Assembly: GCA_003280025.1 (NCBI GenBank) | Contig: QCGD01000002.1 | Coordinates: 168,835-232,834, forward strand | DNA from: Prochlorococcus sp. AG-363-P06 | Lineage (GTDB): Bacteria; Cyanobacteriota; Cyanobacteriia; PCC-6307; Cyanobiaceae | Direction: 5' to 3' | DNA length: 64,000 nt | In this document: positions 30,625 through 40,404 of the stretch, piece by piece | Position numbering within the stretch: position 1 is the first letter of the stretch | How the letters are laid out: each line of letters begins with the position of its first letter | Made by a program: the position numbers and the translations under genes | The notes under the pieces: generated by a model | The model's input: only the letters and a program-made list of their open reading frames with translations | What the model was told of the DNA's origin: nothing | The model's database searches: none

Positions 30625-30733
30625 AAATTTTAGAAAATTAATAAGCAAAAAATTTAAAACGCATTGCGTATAAAACTCGCATGCCAAGATAATATTAGAA
30701 TAGATTATGTAAATAACAAATTTTCACTTTGAT

Positions 30734-31669
30734 ATGGCACTTCAGACTTTAAAAAGTAGAAATAATAAAGATTTGAAATGGCCAAAAATCATAATCGCAA
30801 TTCTTAGCACTATAGGCTTAGTTGACACGGGTTCAATTACTTTAAAAAACTGGGGATTATTTACTTCGCTTTCATGCCCAGGGATACAAAATGGTTGTGA
30901 AACAGTTTTAAATAGTCCTTGGGGTACTTTATTTGCAAATAATCAACTTAATATACCTCTTTCATTAGCAGGAGTTATAACATATTTATCAATATTAGTT
31001 ATCACAATAATACTTTCACTTAATTTAATTTCTCCAAAAGAAAAGCTAAATAAGTTTTTGTGGTGGTTAATATTTCTAATTTCATGTGCCTCCTCTACAT
31101 TTAGCTTTTTATTAATCAATATAATGTTTTTTAAGATTCAAGCATATTGTTTTTTTTGTATACTTTCAGCAATTTTATCGTTTTCTATCTTTATAATTTC
31201 TATTATTGGAGCAAAGTTTGAAAGTAGAGAACCTATGATTTTTCGAGGTTTCATAGTAGCCCTAAGTGTCCTGCTCGGAGGACTAATTTGGTCAACTAAC
31301 GTTGACCCTTCTAATGCGATTGATGTTCCAAGCCCCACTGAAAATGTATCACCAATCATTACCACTTCAAGCTCTCCCCAGAATATAAAATTTGCAAAAT
31401 TTTTGAGAGAAAAAAATATTGTTATGTATAGTGCGTATTGGTGCCCGCATTGCCACGATCAGAAACAACTATTTGGAAAAGAAGCAGTTAAAGAGTTAAA
31501 AGTAGTTGAATGTGCTAAAGATGGAAAAGACAATAATTACAAGCTATGTCAAACAAAAGGTATTGAAGGATTTCCCTCATGGGAAATCAACGGCGAGATT
31601 TATAGCGGTACTCGCGACCTAAATGATTTAGCAATAATGACTGGGTATCAAGGAAATACTAATTTTTGA
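30734..31669 (+). CDS. VKOR-thioredoxin fusion (disulfide-bond formation)
   Basis: SCPGIQNGCETVLNSPWGTLF, CFFC in a TM helix, C-terminal YWCPHCHDQ. Confidence 0.92.
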   Translation: MALQTLKSRNNKDLKWPKIIIAILSTIGLVDTGSITLKNWGLFTSLSCPGIQNGCETVLNSPWGTLFANNQLNIPLSLAGVITYLSILVITIILSLNLISPKEKLNKFLWWLIFLISCASSTFSFLLINIMFFKIQAYCFFCILSAILSFSIFIISIIGAKFESREPMIFRGFIVALSVLLGGLIWSTNVDPSNAIDVPSPTENVSPIITTSSSPQNIKFAKFLREKNIVMYSAYWCPHCHDQKQLFGKEAVKELKVVECAKDGKDNNYKLCQTKGIEGFPSWEINGEIYSGTRDLNDLAIMTGYQGNTNF

Positions 31670-33326
31670 TAAATCTTTTTTTAATTTCTTTGTTTAATTG
31701 CTGTCTAGTATGACATTCCCACTTTTTATCTTTAATAGGAAAATCATCTCTGTAATGTCCTCCTCTACTCTCTTTCCTAAAAAGGCAAGCTTTTAACAAA
31801 GTTAAAGTCGTTATTTGTCTATTCTGCAAATCAAGCAAAAGATTAATCTCTCTCCTCTTGGGTTCATTAAGTTTGACTGTTTGATCAAATTCAATTTGAT
31901 CAAGAATATTGAGTAGAGGATTTTTTTGCAATTGATCCATATCGTTTTGAATATGATTTAGAAATTTAATCATATTAATTTTGTTTCGAGATACTCCAAG
32001 ATTTATCCAGCATGATTTTCTTAATTCATCAATCTTGCCTGCAATTATGGAAATATTATCTTCTTGAAGGTCTGGAATATAAAGCTCTTCCGTTCTTCTT
32101 TCTAATTTTATTAAATTTAAAGGATTATTCAAAACAATTGAAGACATTTTTCTTGCAAATACAAGACATTCCATTAATGAATTGCTTGCTAATCTATTGG
32201 CACCATGAACTCCTGTAGAAGCAACTTCTCCTACAGCATATAAGCCTTTTCGATTGGAAGATGCATTTAAATCGGTTCTAACACCTCCCATCCAATAATG
32301 AGCTGCTGGTGCAACTGGAATAACCTCGTTCAGAGGATTCACACCATAATCTTGACATCTACTTAAAATGGTGGGAAATCTTTCTACAATTTTTTCAGGA
32401 TCAATATATCTAAGATCTAAACCAACATGATCAACATTGTTATCATGCATATTTTTCATGATTGCTCTGCTAACTTGGTCCCTAGTAGCTAAATCCCCAT
32501 TCTGAAGATATTTAACAGGGCTTTCACCATTTTTATCAACTAGGACTGCTCCTTCTCCTCTAAGAGCCTCAGAAATTAAAAAACAAGGAGCACCATAAAA
32601 TTTTAAAGCTGTAGGATGAAATTGAATAAACTCTAGATCTTCAATGGCAGCACCTGCTTTCCACGCGAGAGCAATCCCTTCTCCAGATGACTGCGCAGGA
32701 TTTGTAGTATTCGTAAATAAATGACCACCACCTCCGGTTGCTAAAACAACCGCCCTAGAAGTAATCCAATATAAATTCGATCCATCCAGTACCTGCACTC
32801 CTTTACATTCTTCATTTTCAATAAGTAGTTCTGTTACTCTTACACCTCTACAGTGAAGAATATTCTCCTTGTTTTCAACATGATCTTCTAGAACTTCTAC
32901 TAGTGCTCTGCCAGTTCTATCTTGAACATGCAGGACTCTTCTACGAGAATGAGCTGCTTCAAGAGTAGTAGCTAATTGATCACAATTTTGATCAAAAATC
33001 ATCCCTAAATTCTGTAACCTATGTACACAGCCAGGTGCTTCTCTTACAAGCATTTCTACAGCTTTGAAATCACATAAACCATCACCAGCCTTTAAAGTGT
33101 CTTCAGCATGCAGATCAAACGAATCATCTGGTCTTACAACAGATGCTATTCCTCCTTGAGCCCATCTACTAGAAGATGCCTTGCTAGTGTTCCGATTTAA
33201 AAGAAGCACTTTCAAATTTGAAGGTAATTCCAGACAAGTCATAAGTCCTGCCGCCCCAGCACCTATTACAATTACATCCCATGTATTAATTGAAATTGGC
33301 TCTTGCGAAAATGGAGGTCTTAACAT
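31659..33326 (-). CDS. nadB: L-aspartate oxidase
   Basis: VIGAGAAGLMTCLEL, SSRWAQGGIASV, GVHGANRLASNSLMECLVF. Confidence 0.95.
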   Translation of the reverse strand: MLRPPFSQEPISINTWDVIVIGAGAAGLMTCLELPSNLKVLLLNRNTSKASSSRWAQGGIASVVRPDDSFDLHAEDTLKAGDGLCDFKAVEMLVREAPGCVHRLQNLGMIFDQNCDQLATTLEAAHSRRRVLHVQDRTGRALVEVLEDHVENKENILHCRGVRVTELLIENEECKGVQVLDGSNLYWITSRAVVLATGGGGHLFTNTTNPAQSSGEGIALAWKAGAAIEDLEFIQFHPTALKFYGAPCFLISEALRGEGAVLVDKNGESPVKYLQNGDLATRDQVSRAIMKNMHDNNVDHVGLDLRYIDPEKIVERFPTILSRCQDYGVNPLNEVIPVAPAAHYWMGGVRTDLNASSNRKGLYAVGEVASTGVHGANRLASNSLMECLVFARKMSSIVLNNPLNLIKLERRTEELYIPDLQEDNISIIAGKIDELRKSCWINLGVSRNKINMIKFLNHIQNDMDQLQKNPLLNILDQIEFDQTVKLNEPKRREINLLLDLQNRQITTLTLLKACLFRKESRGGHYRDDFPIKDKKWECHTRQQLNKEIKKRFIKN

Positions 33327-34093
33327 TAAACCAAGCCACTCAAAGTTGGCTGAATAATTGCCAAAAATACAAAAATACCATCAACAATTAATGTTGTTTG
33401 GATTACATAACTTGAAACCAAGAGTGCTTTACCATTCGTAGAATTAATAATCGCAGAATTAAGAATTTCTTTTGAAATAAACCAAAGTATTACTGCAACA
33501 AAAATAATAATAGATAATGATTTAATTTGTATAAGATTTTCAGATGTTTTTTGAAGTATTAGTGGAGCAGTTTCGGAATCTGCTGTAATAACTTCCTTCC
33601 ATTGATCCATTATTCCAATGAAAAATATTGTAATATCAGTAACTGCAGTTCCAAACAAAGAAGCAATATAAAAACTGGATCCGATTTTCCATTTAGTACC
33701 GAGGCCAATTAACGCTAAAGGTAATACTACTGCTTCAACAGGAATGTGAAGAATAGGGTATGGACTTAACCATCCCCAAAACAAACAACCTCCAAGCCAA
33801 CTTCCTGTTACTCCAAGTAATAATGAACCTACAATAAACCATTGATTAGATTGTTTCCTAGACAAAATAAATGCTGCCAAAAGAATTACAAAAGTAAAAC
33901 AAAGAGCACTAACTGGTTGAAGTCTTACCCAAGGTGCTTGAACAAAAATAGGTAAAATTACAAAAAAAGAAGACCAAAGTCTTAACGTAAATGGATTAGA
34001 TAAAAAGGTATTTTTATAAAAATCAAATTCACTATGAAATTCATTTTTAAAATTATCTTTCACATCTAGATTTTTTGTAATTAATTCTTTCAA
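33326..34093 (-). CDS. DUF3120-type cyanobacterial membrane protein
   Basis: Multi-TM 255 aa protein; WVRLQPVSALCFT...GSWLGGCLFWGWL. Confidence 0.75.
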   Translation of the reverse strand: MKELITKNLDVKDNFKNEFHSEFDFYKNTFLSNPFTLRLWSSFFVILPIFVQAPWVRLQPVSALCFTFVILLAAFILSRKQSNQWFIVGSLLLGVTGSWLGGCLFWGWLSPYPILHIPVEAVVLPLALIGLGTKWKIGSSFYIASLFGTAVTDITIFFIGIMDQWKEVITADSETAPLILQKTSENLIQIKSLSIIIFVAVILWFISKEILNSAIINSTNGKALLVSSYVIQTTLIVDGIFVFLAIIQPTLSGLV

Positions 34094-34281
34094 TGAATCA
34101 AATTTTTAAAGGATATTTTAATTGATTTAAATCGTTTTTTAAAAAACTCCTAATTAAATATTTTAGTAAATTAAAGGCCTTTGATTGAAGAATTGTCTTT
34201 TGTATTTTAAAAGTATTTAATACACTTTCAGTCATATATGAGTTTAGAATATATATAAAGTTAAATGAATGTATTTTAATT

Positions 34282-35694
34282 GTGTGGCAAGAAATTAATT
34301 ATAAAGAAGATTCTAACGATCTTTTAGTACCCAATATTACTTATAAAATTAACCCAGCAGAAATTGAAAGTATTGATTATAACTCTATTGCTCAGGAAAT
34401 TGGCTTTGAATCAGGGGATTCTATTATTAGTATTAACGGTAAGAAGCCAAGGGATTTAATTGATTATCAGATCCTTATTAGTGAAGAAATTTTAAACATT
34501 TCCGTTTTAGATAAAAATAAAAAAATTCATGACATCAGTATTGAGAAAGACCAGGATGCCAGTTTAGGTATTAATTTTAAAGATGCTTTATTTGATTCCA
34601 TCAAACAGTGCAATAATAAATGTCCATTTTGCTTTATAGATCAACAACCAAGTGGCAAAAGAAAAAGCCTTTACATAAAAGATGATGATTATAGACTGAG
34701 TTTTTTGTATGGCTCTTATCTAACCCTTACAAATTTAAAACAAGAAGATTGGGAAAGAATATCTGCTCAGAAGCTATCACCACTTTTTATTTCCGTTCAT
34801 GCAACTGATCCTAAGACTCGAGAAAAACTATTAAAAAATAAAAAAGCTCGTGAAATTCTAGATCAAATTGCCTGGTTTGAACAAAACTCTATACAAATAC
34901 ATGCTCAAATTGTTGTATGTCCAGGTATAAACGATGGAGACATTCTAAGAAAATCAATTTTTGAACTTGCGAAGTTCCACAATAATGTATCCAAAACAGT
35001 TCTATCTGTTGCCATAGTTCCTGTGGGACTGACAAAATTTAGACCTGAGGATGATGGTTTAAAACCTATAAGCAAAGAATACGCAATCAAAACCATTCAA
35101 CAAGTAGAAAAGTTCCAATCCTCTTTACAAAATACTAATGGGACACGCTTTTGTTGGTTAGCAGACGAATGGTATTTGATAGCTGGCATGAATTTACCTA
35201 GTTATAAAACTTACGAGAATCTCCCTCAAGAATCTAATGGAGTAGGTTCAATTAGAAGCTTTCTTAAAATATTAACTACAAAAACTAAAAACCTCCCCAA
35301 AAAAGTAAATAAACAAAAAAAGGTTTGTTGGATTGTTGGTAAATTAGTTTATGAAGCTCTTCTTCCGACAGTTAAAACATTAAACAATATTAACGGACTT
35401 ACTATTATGTTATATGGTTTACCAAGTGTTTATTGGGGACAAGAGCAAGTAGTAACAGGACTATTAACTGGAGAAGATTTAATTCATGGGCTAAAAAATA
35501 AGGATTTAGGTGAGGGTATTTACATACCTTCAATAATGTTAAAACTAAATACTGATTTATTTCTAGATGACAAAAATATAAGTGAAGTTGAAAATGAATT
35601 GAACACCAAAATTCACGTTCTTGATGATACAAATGATATTATTAATATTCTAATTGGAATATCAAATAGTAAGAAGACTATAAATTATGCTTAA
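34282..35694 (+). CDS. PDZ + DUF512 Fe-S protein (TIGR03279-type oxidoreductase)
   Basis: N-terminal PDZ-like region, CNNKCPFCFIDQQPSGKRKSLYIKDDDYRLSFLYGSYLTLTNL. Confidence 0.87.
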   Translation: MWQEINYKEDSNDLLVPNITYKINPAEIESIDYNSIAQEIGFESGDSIISINGKKPRDLIDYQILISEEILNISVLDKNKKIHDISIEKDQDASLGINFKDALFDSIKQCNNKCPFCFIDQQPSGKRKSLYIKDDDYRLSFLYGSYLTLTNLKQEDWERISAQKLSPLFISVHATDPKTREKLLKNKKAREILDQIAWFEQNSIQIHAQIVVCPGINDGDILRKSIFELAKFHNNVSKTVLSVAIVPVGLTKFRPEDDGLKPISKEYAIKTIQQVEKFQSSLQNTNGTRFCWLADEWYLIAGMNLPSYKTYENLPQESNGVGSIRSFLKILTTKTKNLPKKVNKQKKVCWIVGKLVYEALLPTVKTLNNINGLTIMLYGLPSVYWGQEQVVTGLLTGEDLIHGLKNKDLGEGIYIPSIMLKLNTDLFLDDKNISEVENELNTKIHVLDDTNDIINILIGISNSKKTINYA

Positions 35695-37195
35695 AAAAAT
35701 TATAAATCCAATCTTATTTTTGAATCTTGCTCTATGTATTATTCCTCAGAAAGCTACTTTCAGCTCTACAAATAATAATCATATTAAATGGTCAAAAGTT
35801 GATGAAGTCGTAGAAGAAAAAGAAGATCAAATTTATATAGATTATCAAGAAATAGAGAGTATTGATGAAGTCTTACAAGAAAAAGAAGATCAAATTTATA
35901 TAGATTATCAAGAAATAGAGACCATCATCGGTCAAAATGAAGAACTTAAATCATTAAAAGAATTAATTAAATCGTCAAGTTTTAATCTTGAAAGCCAAAT
36001 ATCTAAAAGATATCCTTCATTAGATCTTCAAGCCAGTGGATTTCCAAAATACGTTTCTGGAAAAAATTACAATAGCAATTCACAGACTACAAAAACTTCA
36101 CAATGGTCTGCTAATCCTTCTCTTAATATTAGATGGGATTTAATTGATCCTCTCAGGAGTTCCGAAATTAAAATAGCCAGAGAAAACTATAAAATTGCAA
36201 ACAATAATTTTGAAATTAAAAGAAAAGATCTAATTCAAGAAGCAAGGGCAATATATCATAAATATCAAAAATCCTATAAAGATATTGAAAATCAGCAATT
36301 CGCACTTGAGTTATCAATTACAAGTTTAGATAATGCCCAATCAAAGTTAGATGCTGGTATTGGTACAAAATTTGAAGTTCTTGAAGCAGATGCTCAGTTA
36401 TCGCGAGATAAGCAATCACTTAATGAAAAAAAAATTGAACATCAAATTAACAAGATTTCATTAAAAAACATACTGAACTTAAAAGGTGATTTCGAAATTA
36501 ACCCAGATCAGAAATTAATAGGTTTCTGGAATAATAAATTAACTAAAAATATAAATAATGGTCTAGAACAAAATCTTACCTTAAAAAATCTTAATCTTCA
36601 GAAAAAAATTAAAAAAAACCAAGCCATTACTTATTTAAAAGCTAACAAGCCAAAGATTTACATCAGTAATACATTCTCCACTGCATTTACGAAAGGAGAT
36701 TCTTTATCAACCTCAATAGATTCTAGCGAAACTGGATCAGCATATACAAATGCAATAAGTTTAAACTTCTCATGGAATATTTTTAATGGGAACCAAAATA
36801 AAAATTCTTACAAATCAAGTAAAGCAAATGCAAAGGCAGAAGAATATTCCTTTAACAATTTTCAAAATGTGTTGAAAACAAACATTAATAAAGCATATTT
36901 AAATTTAAATTTAAATGAAGAAAAAATAATATCCTCTCTTAAAGAAATATCTTCCACAAATGAGTCTTTAAGATTAGCAAGATTAAGATATGATGTTGGA
37001 ATTTCAACTTTAAAAGATGTTCTAGTTAGGCAAAAAGAATTGAGCAATGCAAAAGCAAAAAATATTAATGCCGTTTATAATTACAATTTAAATTTGGATG
37101 AATTAGAGAGATTAACTTTTCTTGAAATAAGCAATAAATGTATTGATAGTAATACAATGAATAAAAAGGAATCTATTTGCAATATTCCAAGATGA
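35687..37195 (+). CDS. TolC-family outer-membrane efflux protein
   Basis: SLDNAQSKLDAGIGTKFEVLEADAQLSRD and SLRLARLRYDVGISTLKDVLVRQKEL OEP repeats. Confidence 0.9.
   Translation: MLKKIINPILFLNLALCIIPQKATFSSTNNNHIKWSKVDEVVEEKEDQIYIDYQEIESIDEVLQEKEDQIYIDYQEIETIIGQNEELKSLKELIKSSSFNLESQISKRYPSLDLQASGFPKYVSGKNYNSNSQTTKTSQWSANPSLNIRWDLIDPLRSSEIKIARENYKIANNNFEIKRKDLIQEARAIYHKYQKSYKDIENQQFALELSITSLDNAQSKLDAGIGTKFEVLEADAQLSRDKQSLNEKKIEHQINKISLKNILNLKGDFEINPDQKLIGFWNNKLTKNINNGLEQNLTLKNLNLQKKIKKNQAITYLKANKPKIYISNTFSTAFTKGDSLSTSIDSSETGSAYTNAISLNFSWNIFNGNQNKNSYKSSKANAKAEEYSFNNFQNVLKTNINKAYLNLNLNEEKIISSLKEISSTNESLRLARLRYDVGISTLKDVLVRQKELSNAKAKNINAVYNYNLNLDELERLTFLEISNKCIDSNTMNKKESICNIPR
35801..35926 (+). 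repeat. In-frame tandem duplication, 2 x 63 bp, in TolC N-terminus
   Basis: DEVVEEKEDQIYIDYQEIESI followed by DEVLQEKEDQIYIDYQEIETI, near-identical at nucleotide level. Confidence 0.95.
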
Positions 37196-37992
37196 ATCAA
37201 TCACAGTTAACAAATAAACAAATCCAAGAATTATATTCTTTGTTTGAATTAGTTAGTCAAAGACAATTAAAAGACTTTGGGAATATAAGTGCCAGTAATA
37301 AATCAGACGGATCTTTAATTACGAGTTGTGATTTATGGAGCGACAAAACTATTGTAGATGGGCTATCAAGTATAGCTCCAAATGAAGGCGTGCTAAGCGA
37401 AGAGGGGGGGAAATTAATTCCCCGTTCACATGCTTATTGGATAGTAGACCCACTTGATGGAACAACAAATTTTGCTGCAGGTATTCCATACTGGTCTATA
37501 TCCGTAGCCAGATTTGTAGAAGGTAGACCTCAATCTTCTTTTTTAATAATCCCTACTTTAAATAAAAAATTTGTATCTATTAAAGGCAAAGGTGTATGGC
37601 TAAATAATAACAAAATAGACGCTAACCAAAATAATAGACAAAGTGATTGTGTCTCATTATGTAGTCGATCAATTAAAATTTTGCAAAAAAACCCTAACTC
37701 CATCTTTCCAGGAAAAATAAGACTCCTTGGTGTATCAAGTTTGAATCTTACCAGCGTAGCCATGGGACAAACTTTCGGAGCGATAGAATCAACCCCAAAA
37801 ATATGGGATATTGCAGCCGCCTGGCTATTACTTGAAGAACTTAATTGTTCTATCGACTGGTTAGAAACTGATCCTTTGAATTTAGTTTCAGGACAAGATT
37901 TAAGCGAGGTAAATTTTCCATTAATTGCTGGGAGAACAATAGAACAAATTAAAGTCTTAAGACCATGGGGGAAACTATTACTGGAACAATAG
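37192..37992 (+). CDS. Inositol monophosphatase family protein
   Basis: LSEEGG, WIVDPLDGTTNFAAGIPYWSISVA, WDIAAAWLLLEE. Confidence 0.92.
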   Translation: MNQSQLTNKQIQELYSLFELVSQRQLKDFGNISASNKSDGSLITSCDLWSDKTIVDGLSSIAPNEGVLSEEGGKLIPRSHAYWIVDPLDGTTNFAAGIPYWSISVARFVEGRPQSSFLIIPTLNKKFVSIKGKGVWLNNNKIDANQNNRQSDCVSLCSRSIKILQKNPNSIFPGKIRLLGVSSLNLTSVAMGQTFGAIESTPKIWDIAAAWLLLEELNCSIDWLETDPLNLVSGQDLSEVNFPLIAGRTIEQIKVLRPWGKLLLEQ

Positions 37993-38065
37993 TTGCAGAA
38001 AAAAGAAATAATTACTGTAACAATATCTTTATTAGATAGAATATATTAAAAAGTTAGATAAGTAT

Positions 38066-38995
38066 TTGAAAAGCATGCAAATGCAGCGCACCTCAACTTG
38101 GATTCTTAAAAGTTTATGGGGAGCTTGTGAGAGATGGAGTAAATCAGATTGTATTGATTTAAGTGCTGCTTTTGCATACTATACGCTTCAATCGTTTTTT
38201 CCTATTCTTCTCATTTCACTTTCAACAGCATCATGGTTCCTAGGTAAACAAGAGGGGTTAGATCAACAAATAATTGCTATAGCAGCACAAATTTTACCCC
38301 CTTCGGTAGTTGAATTAGTAGAAACAACTTTATTTAAATTAATTGATCAAGGTTTTGGGGCAGGTGTTTTAGGAGCAATGTTTTTGCTGTTTACTGCGGG
38401 GAATGCTTATTTATCACTTCAAAGAGGTTCAGATAGACTTTGGGAAGACGAACTTCCTTCAAGAAAAGTTAATGCAGATTGGCAAGAACAAGCATCAAGA
38501 TTTGTTCGAAATAGAATTGAAGCTTTTTTAATAGTATTTTTTATTGGTTTCTTAATGGTATTAGATCAAATTAGTGCAAACCTTAGAATGATCCCAAGTA
38601 CCGTCTTAGAAAACCTATCAGAATCGAATAATTTAATTTATAATTTTTTTCTTAAATTACCACTATTACAAGTCGGTCAATTTGCAATACCACTAATTGG
38701 ATTTTCTTTAATGGCTTTATTGCTGCAGGCACTTCTGCCTAGCAGAAAAGTGCCTTTAAAACCTTTAATTCCAGGTTCTTTACTCATTGGTATTGGATTA
38801 ACTACACTTAACCTAGCGGTAAGTAAAAGTATTCTTTCTCTTGGGGTAAGGTTCCAAGCATATGGTTTTATTGGAGGTTTTTTAGTCCTTACTTTATGGG
38901 TTTGGCTATTAGGCGTAATTTTGTATTTTGGACAGTGCTGGAGTGTCGTTATTGCTAGTATGTCTCTAGTAAATAGAAAAAGAAATAGACCATAA
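38066..38995 (+). CDS. YihY/BrkB-family inner-membrane protein
   Basis: DLSAAFAYYTLQSFFPILLI and multi-TM architecture. Confidence 0.88.
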   Translation: MKSMQMQRTSTWILKSLWGACERWSKSDCIDLSAAFAYYTLQSFFPILLISLSTASWFLGKQEGLDQQIIAIAAQILPPSVVELVETTLFKLIDQGFGAGVLGAMFLLFTAGNAYLSLQRGSDRLWEDELPSRKVNADWQEQASRFVRNRIEAFLIVFFIGFLMVLDQISANLRMIPSTVLENLSESNNLIYNFFLKLPLLQVGQFAIPLIGFSLMALLLQALLPSRKVPLKPLIPGSLLIGIGLTTLNLAVSKSILSLGVRFQAYGFIGGFLVLTLWVWLLGVILYFGQCWSVVIASMSLVNRKRNRP

Positions 38996-39002
38996 CATTC
39001 AT

Positions 39003-39347
39003 ATGAATTCTTTCATTAAAACTAATAAAACTTTAGTAACTTATTCATTAATTTTCTTAATTGTTATTCCTATTTTTGGAATTAACTTTTTTCTAAGCAT
39101 TATTGGTAATGTTTTGCTGCTTTTCTTTCTAATAACTTTATTAATAGTACTTATTGGATTTTTAAGTTTTAATTTTTTAAAATCCAAAGTAATTCAATGT
39201 GAACAATGTGGTGCAATTTCACTAGGATCAAATGATACTTGCATGAATTGCGGTGCAGACTTAAAAGACCTAAATATTAAACAAAGTAAATTAAATAATA
39301 ATCCTGGAGAAAAAACTATTGAAGTAAAAGCAGAGGAAATCAAATAA
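39003..39347 (+). CDS. Membrane protein with C-terminal zinc ribbon
   Basis: Two TMs then CEQCGAISLGSNDTCMNCGADL. Confidence 0.7.
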   Translation: MNSFIKTNKTLVTYSLIFLIVIPIFGINFFLSIIGNVLLLFFLITLLIVLIGFLSFNFLKSKVIQCEQCGAISLGSNDTCMNCGADLKDLNIKQSKLNNNPGEKTIEVKAEEIK

Positions 39348-39374
39348 TTTTATTGGTTGATTATAAAAAATAAT

Positions 39375-39521
39375 TTAACCAATTCCAATTTGTCTAAGGA
39401 TACTTTGTCCAGTGATTAATTCCGTTGCTAAACCTATCAAAATTCCCATCATAGCCATACGACCATTCCAAGTTTCCGCGAAATTTACAAAGCCATATCT
39501 TGGTTGATTGTCTTCATTCAT
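39375..39521 (-). CDS. hli: High-light-inducible (Hli/Scp) protein, 48 aa
   Basis: MNEDNQPRYGFVNFAETWNGRMAMMGILIGLATELITGQSILRQIGIG with Lhc/Hli helix motif. Confidence 0.95.
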   Translation of the reverse strand: MNEDNQPRYGFVNFAETWNGRMAMMGILIGLATELITGQSILRQIGIG

Positions 39522-39589
39522 AATTAACTGCTTGCAAGTTTACCTATTTTAACGTTTTGAGGGGAAATTTATGATGAATAATTAATGAA

Positions 39590-39973
39590 TTACTTAACAT
39601 GTCTGACACCATCAACGGGCTTATATTGATCACCAGTTAATTCCTCATATATAATCGCTGGCAATCCAGTCTCAAACATCGTTTGTAAAGCCTCCTTAAG
39701 CATTGGATTCCATCCTCCAGTACTTATCTTTCCATGTCTAACGGTCCAATCCCAAGTACCCTGAAGATCTCTTGGCATTCTGCCTTCCCTATCCCTTCTA
39801 CCCACTAAATCTAAAGACTCAACTAAACCAACAATAATTGGTTTTTTACCATAAGAAGGTGTAAGACTAAGTTCCAATCTAACGGGATCCTCTTTAACCA
39901 TTGTCAGACGAAACCTTGGGGGTAATTTCAGAGATCTTATAACTGAAGTGACGATTTTTGTTCTTAATTCCAA
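39590..39973 (-). CDS. Conserved cyanobacterial hypothetical protein (127 aa)
   Basis: Intact ORF MELRTKIVTSVIRSLKLPPRFRLTMVKEDPVRLELSL... Confidence 0.75.
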   Translation of the reverse strand: MELRTKIVTSVIRSLKLPPRFRLTMVKEDPVRLELSLTPSYGKKPIIVGLVESLDLVGRRDREGRMPRDLQGTWDWTVRHGKISTGGWNPMLKEALQTMFETGLPAIIYEELTGDQYKPVDGVRHVK

Positions 39974-40000
39974 TTTTTTTACCTTTAATTTTTAATTGAG

Positions 40001-40264
40001 TTAATCAGTTGTAGTACCTTTCTCTTCTAAAGATGAGTCATTATCATTCGAAAACCTTACTGTCAGTAGTTCCTCATCTGTAATATTTCCAGACTTGTCA
40101 AGGAGTTCTGGGTGTATAGTATATTTTTTTTGTTTTAAATTTTTATTATAAAATTCTTTTTTTGCTTTATCTGATATACCCCAACCATTAGACATAACTT
40201 TGAAGGCCTTCCAGACTAAATAAGTAAGGACTGCTGAATATAAAATGGAAAATAAAATAGTCAT
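40001..40264 (-). CDS. Conserved hypothetical protein, N-terminal TM (DUF2973-like)
   Basis: MTILFSILYSAVLTYLVWKAFKVM then cytosolic tail. Confidence 0.65.
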   Translation of the reverse strand: MTILFSILYSAVLTYLVWKAFKVMSNGWGISDKAKKEFYNKNLKQKKYTIHPELLDKSGNITDEELLTVRFSNDNDSSLEEKGTTTD

Positions 40265-40404
40265 TGAGCTTATAAATTATTAGCAGTATGAACTATATGA
40301 TAGCCCGAAAAAAAGAAAATTAGCTAGATTAATCAAATATATTCTTGTTTTCACTAAATGTATTGGGCATAACTATATAGTTATAGTTAAAAAATTAAAA
40401 ATAT

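Noticed and set aside
30625-30687. N-terminal extension of the rimO ORF ([21 protein letters not shown])
   Set aside because: Hydrophobic leader before the conserved start region; a GTG at 30624 fits RimO better.
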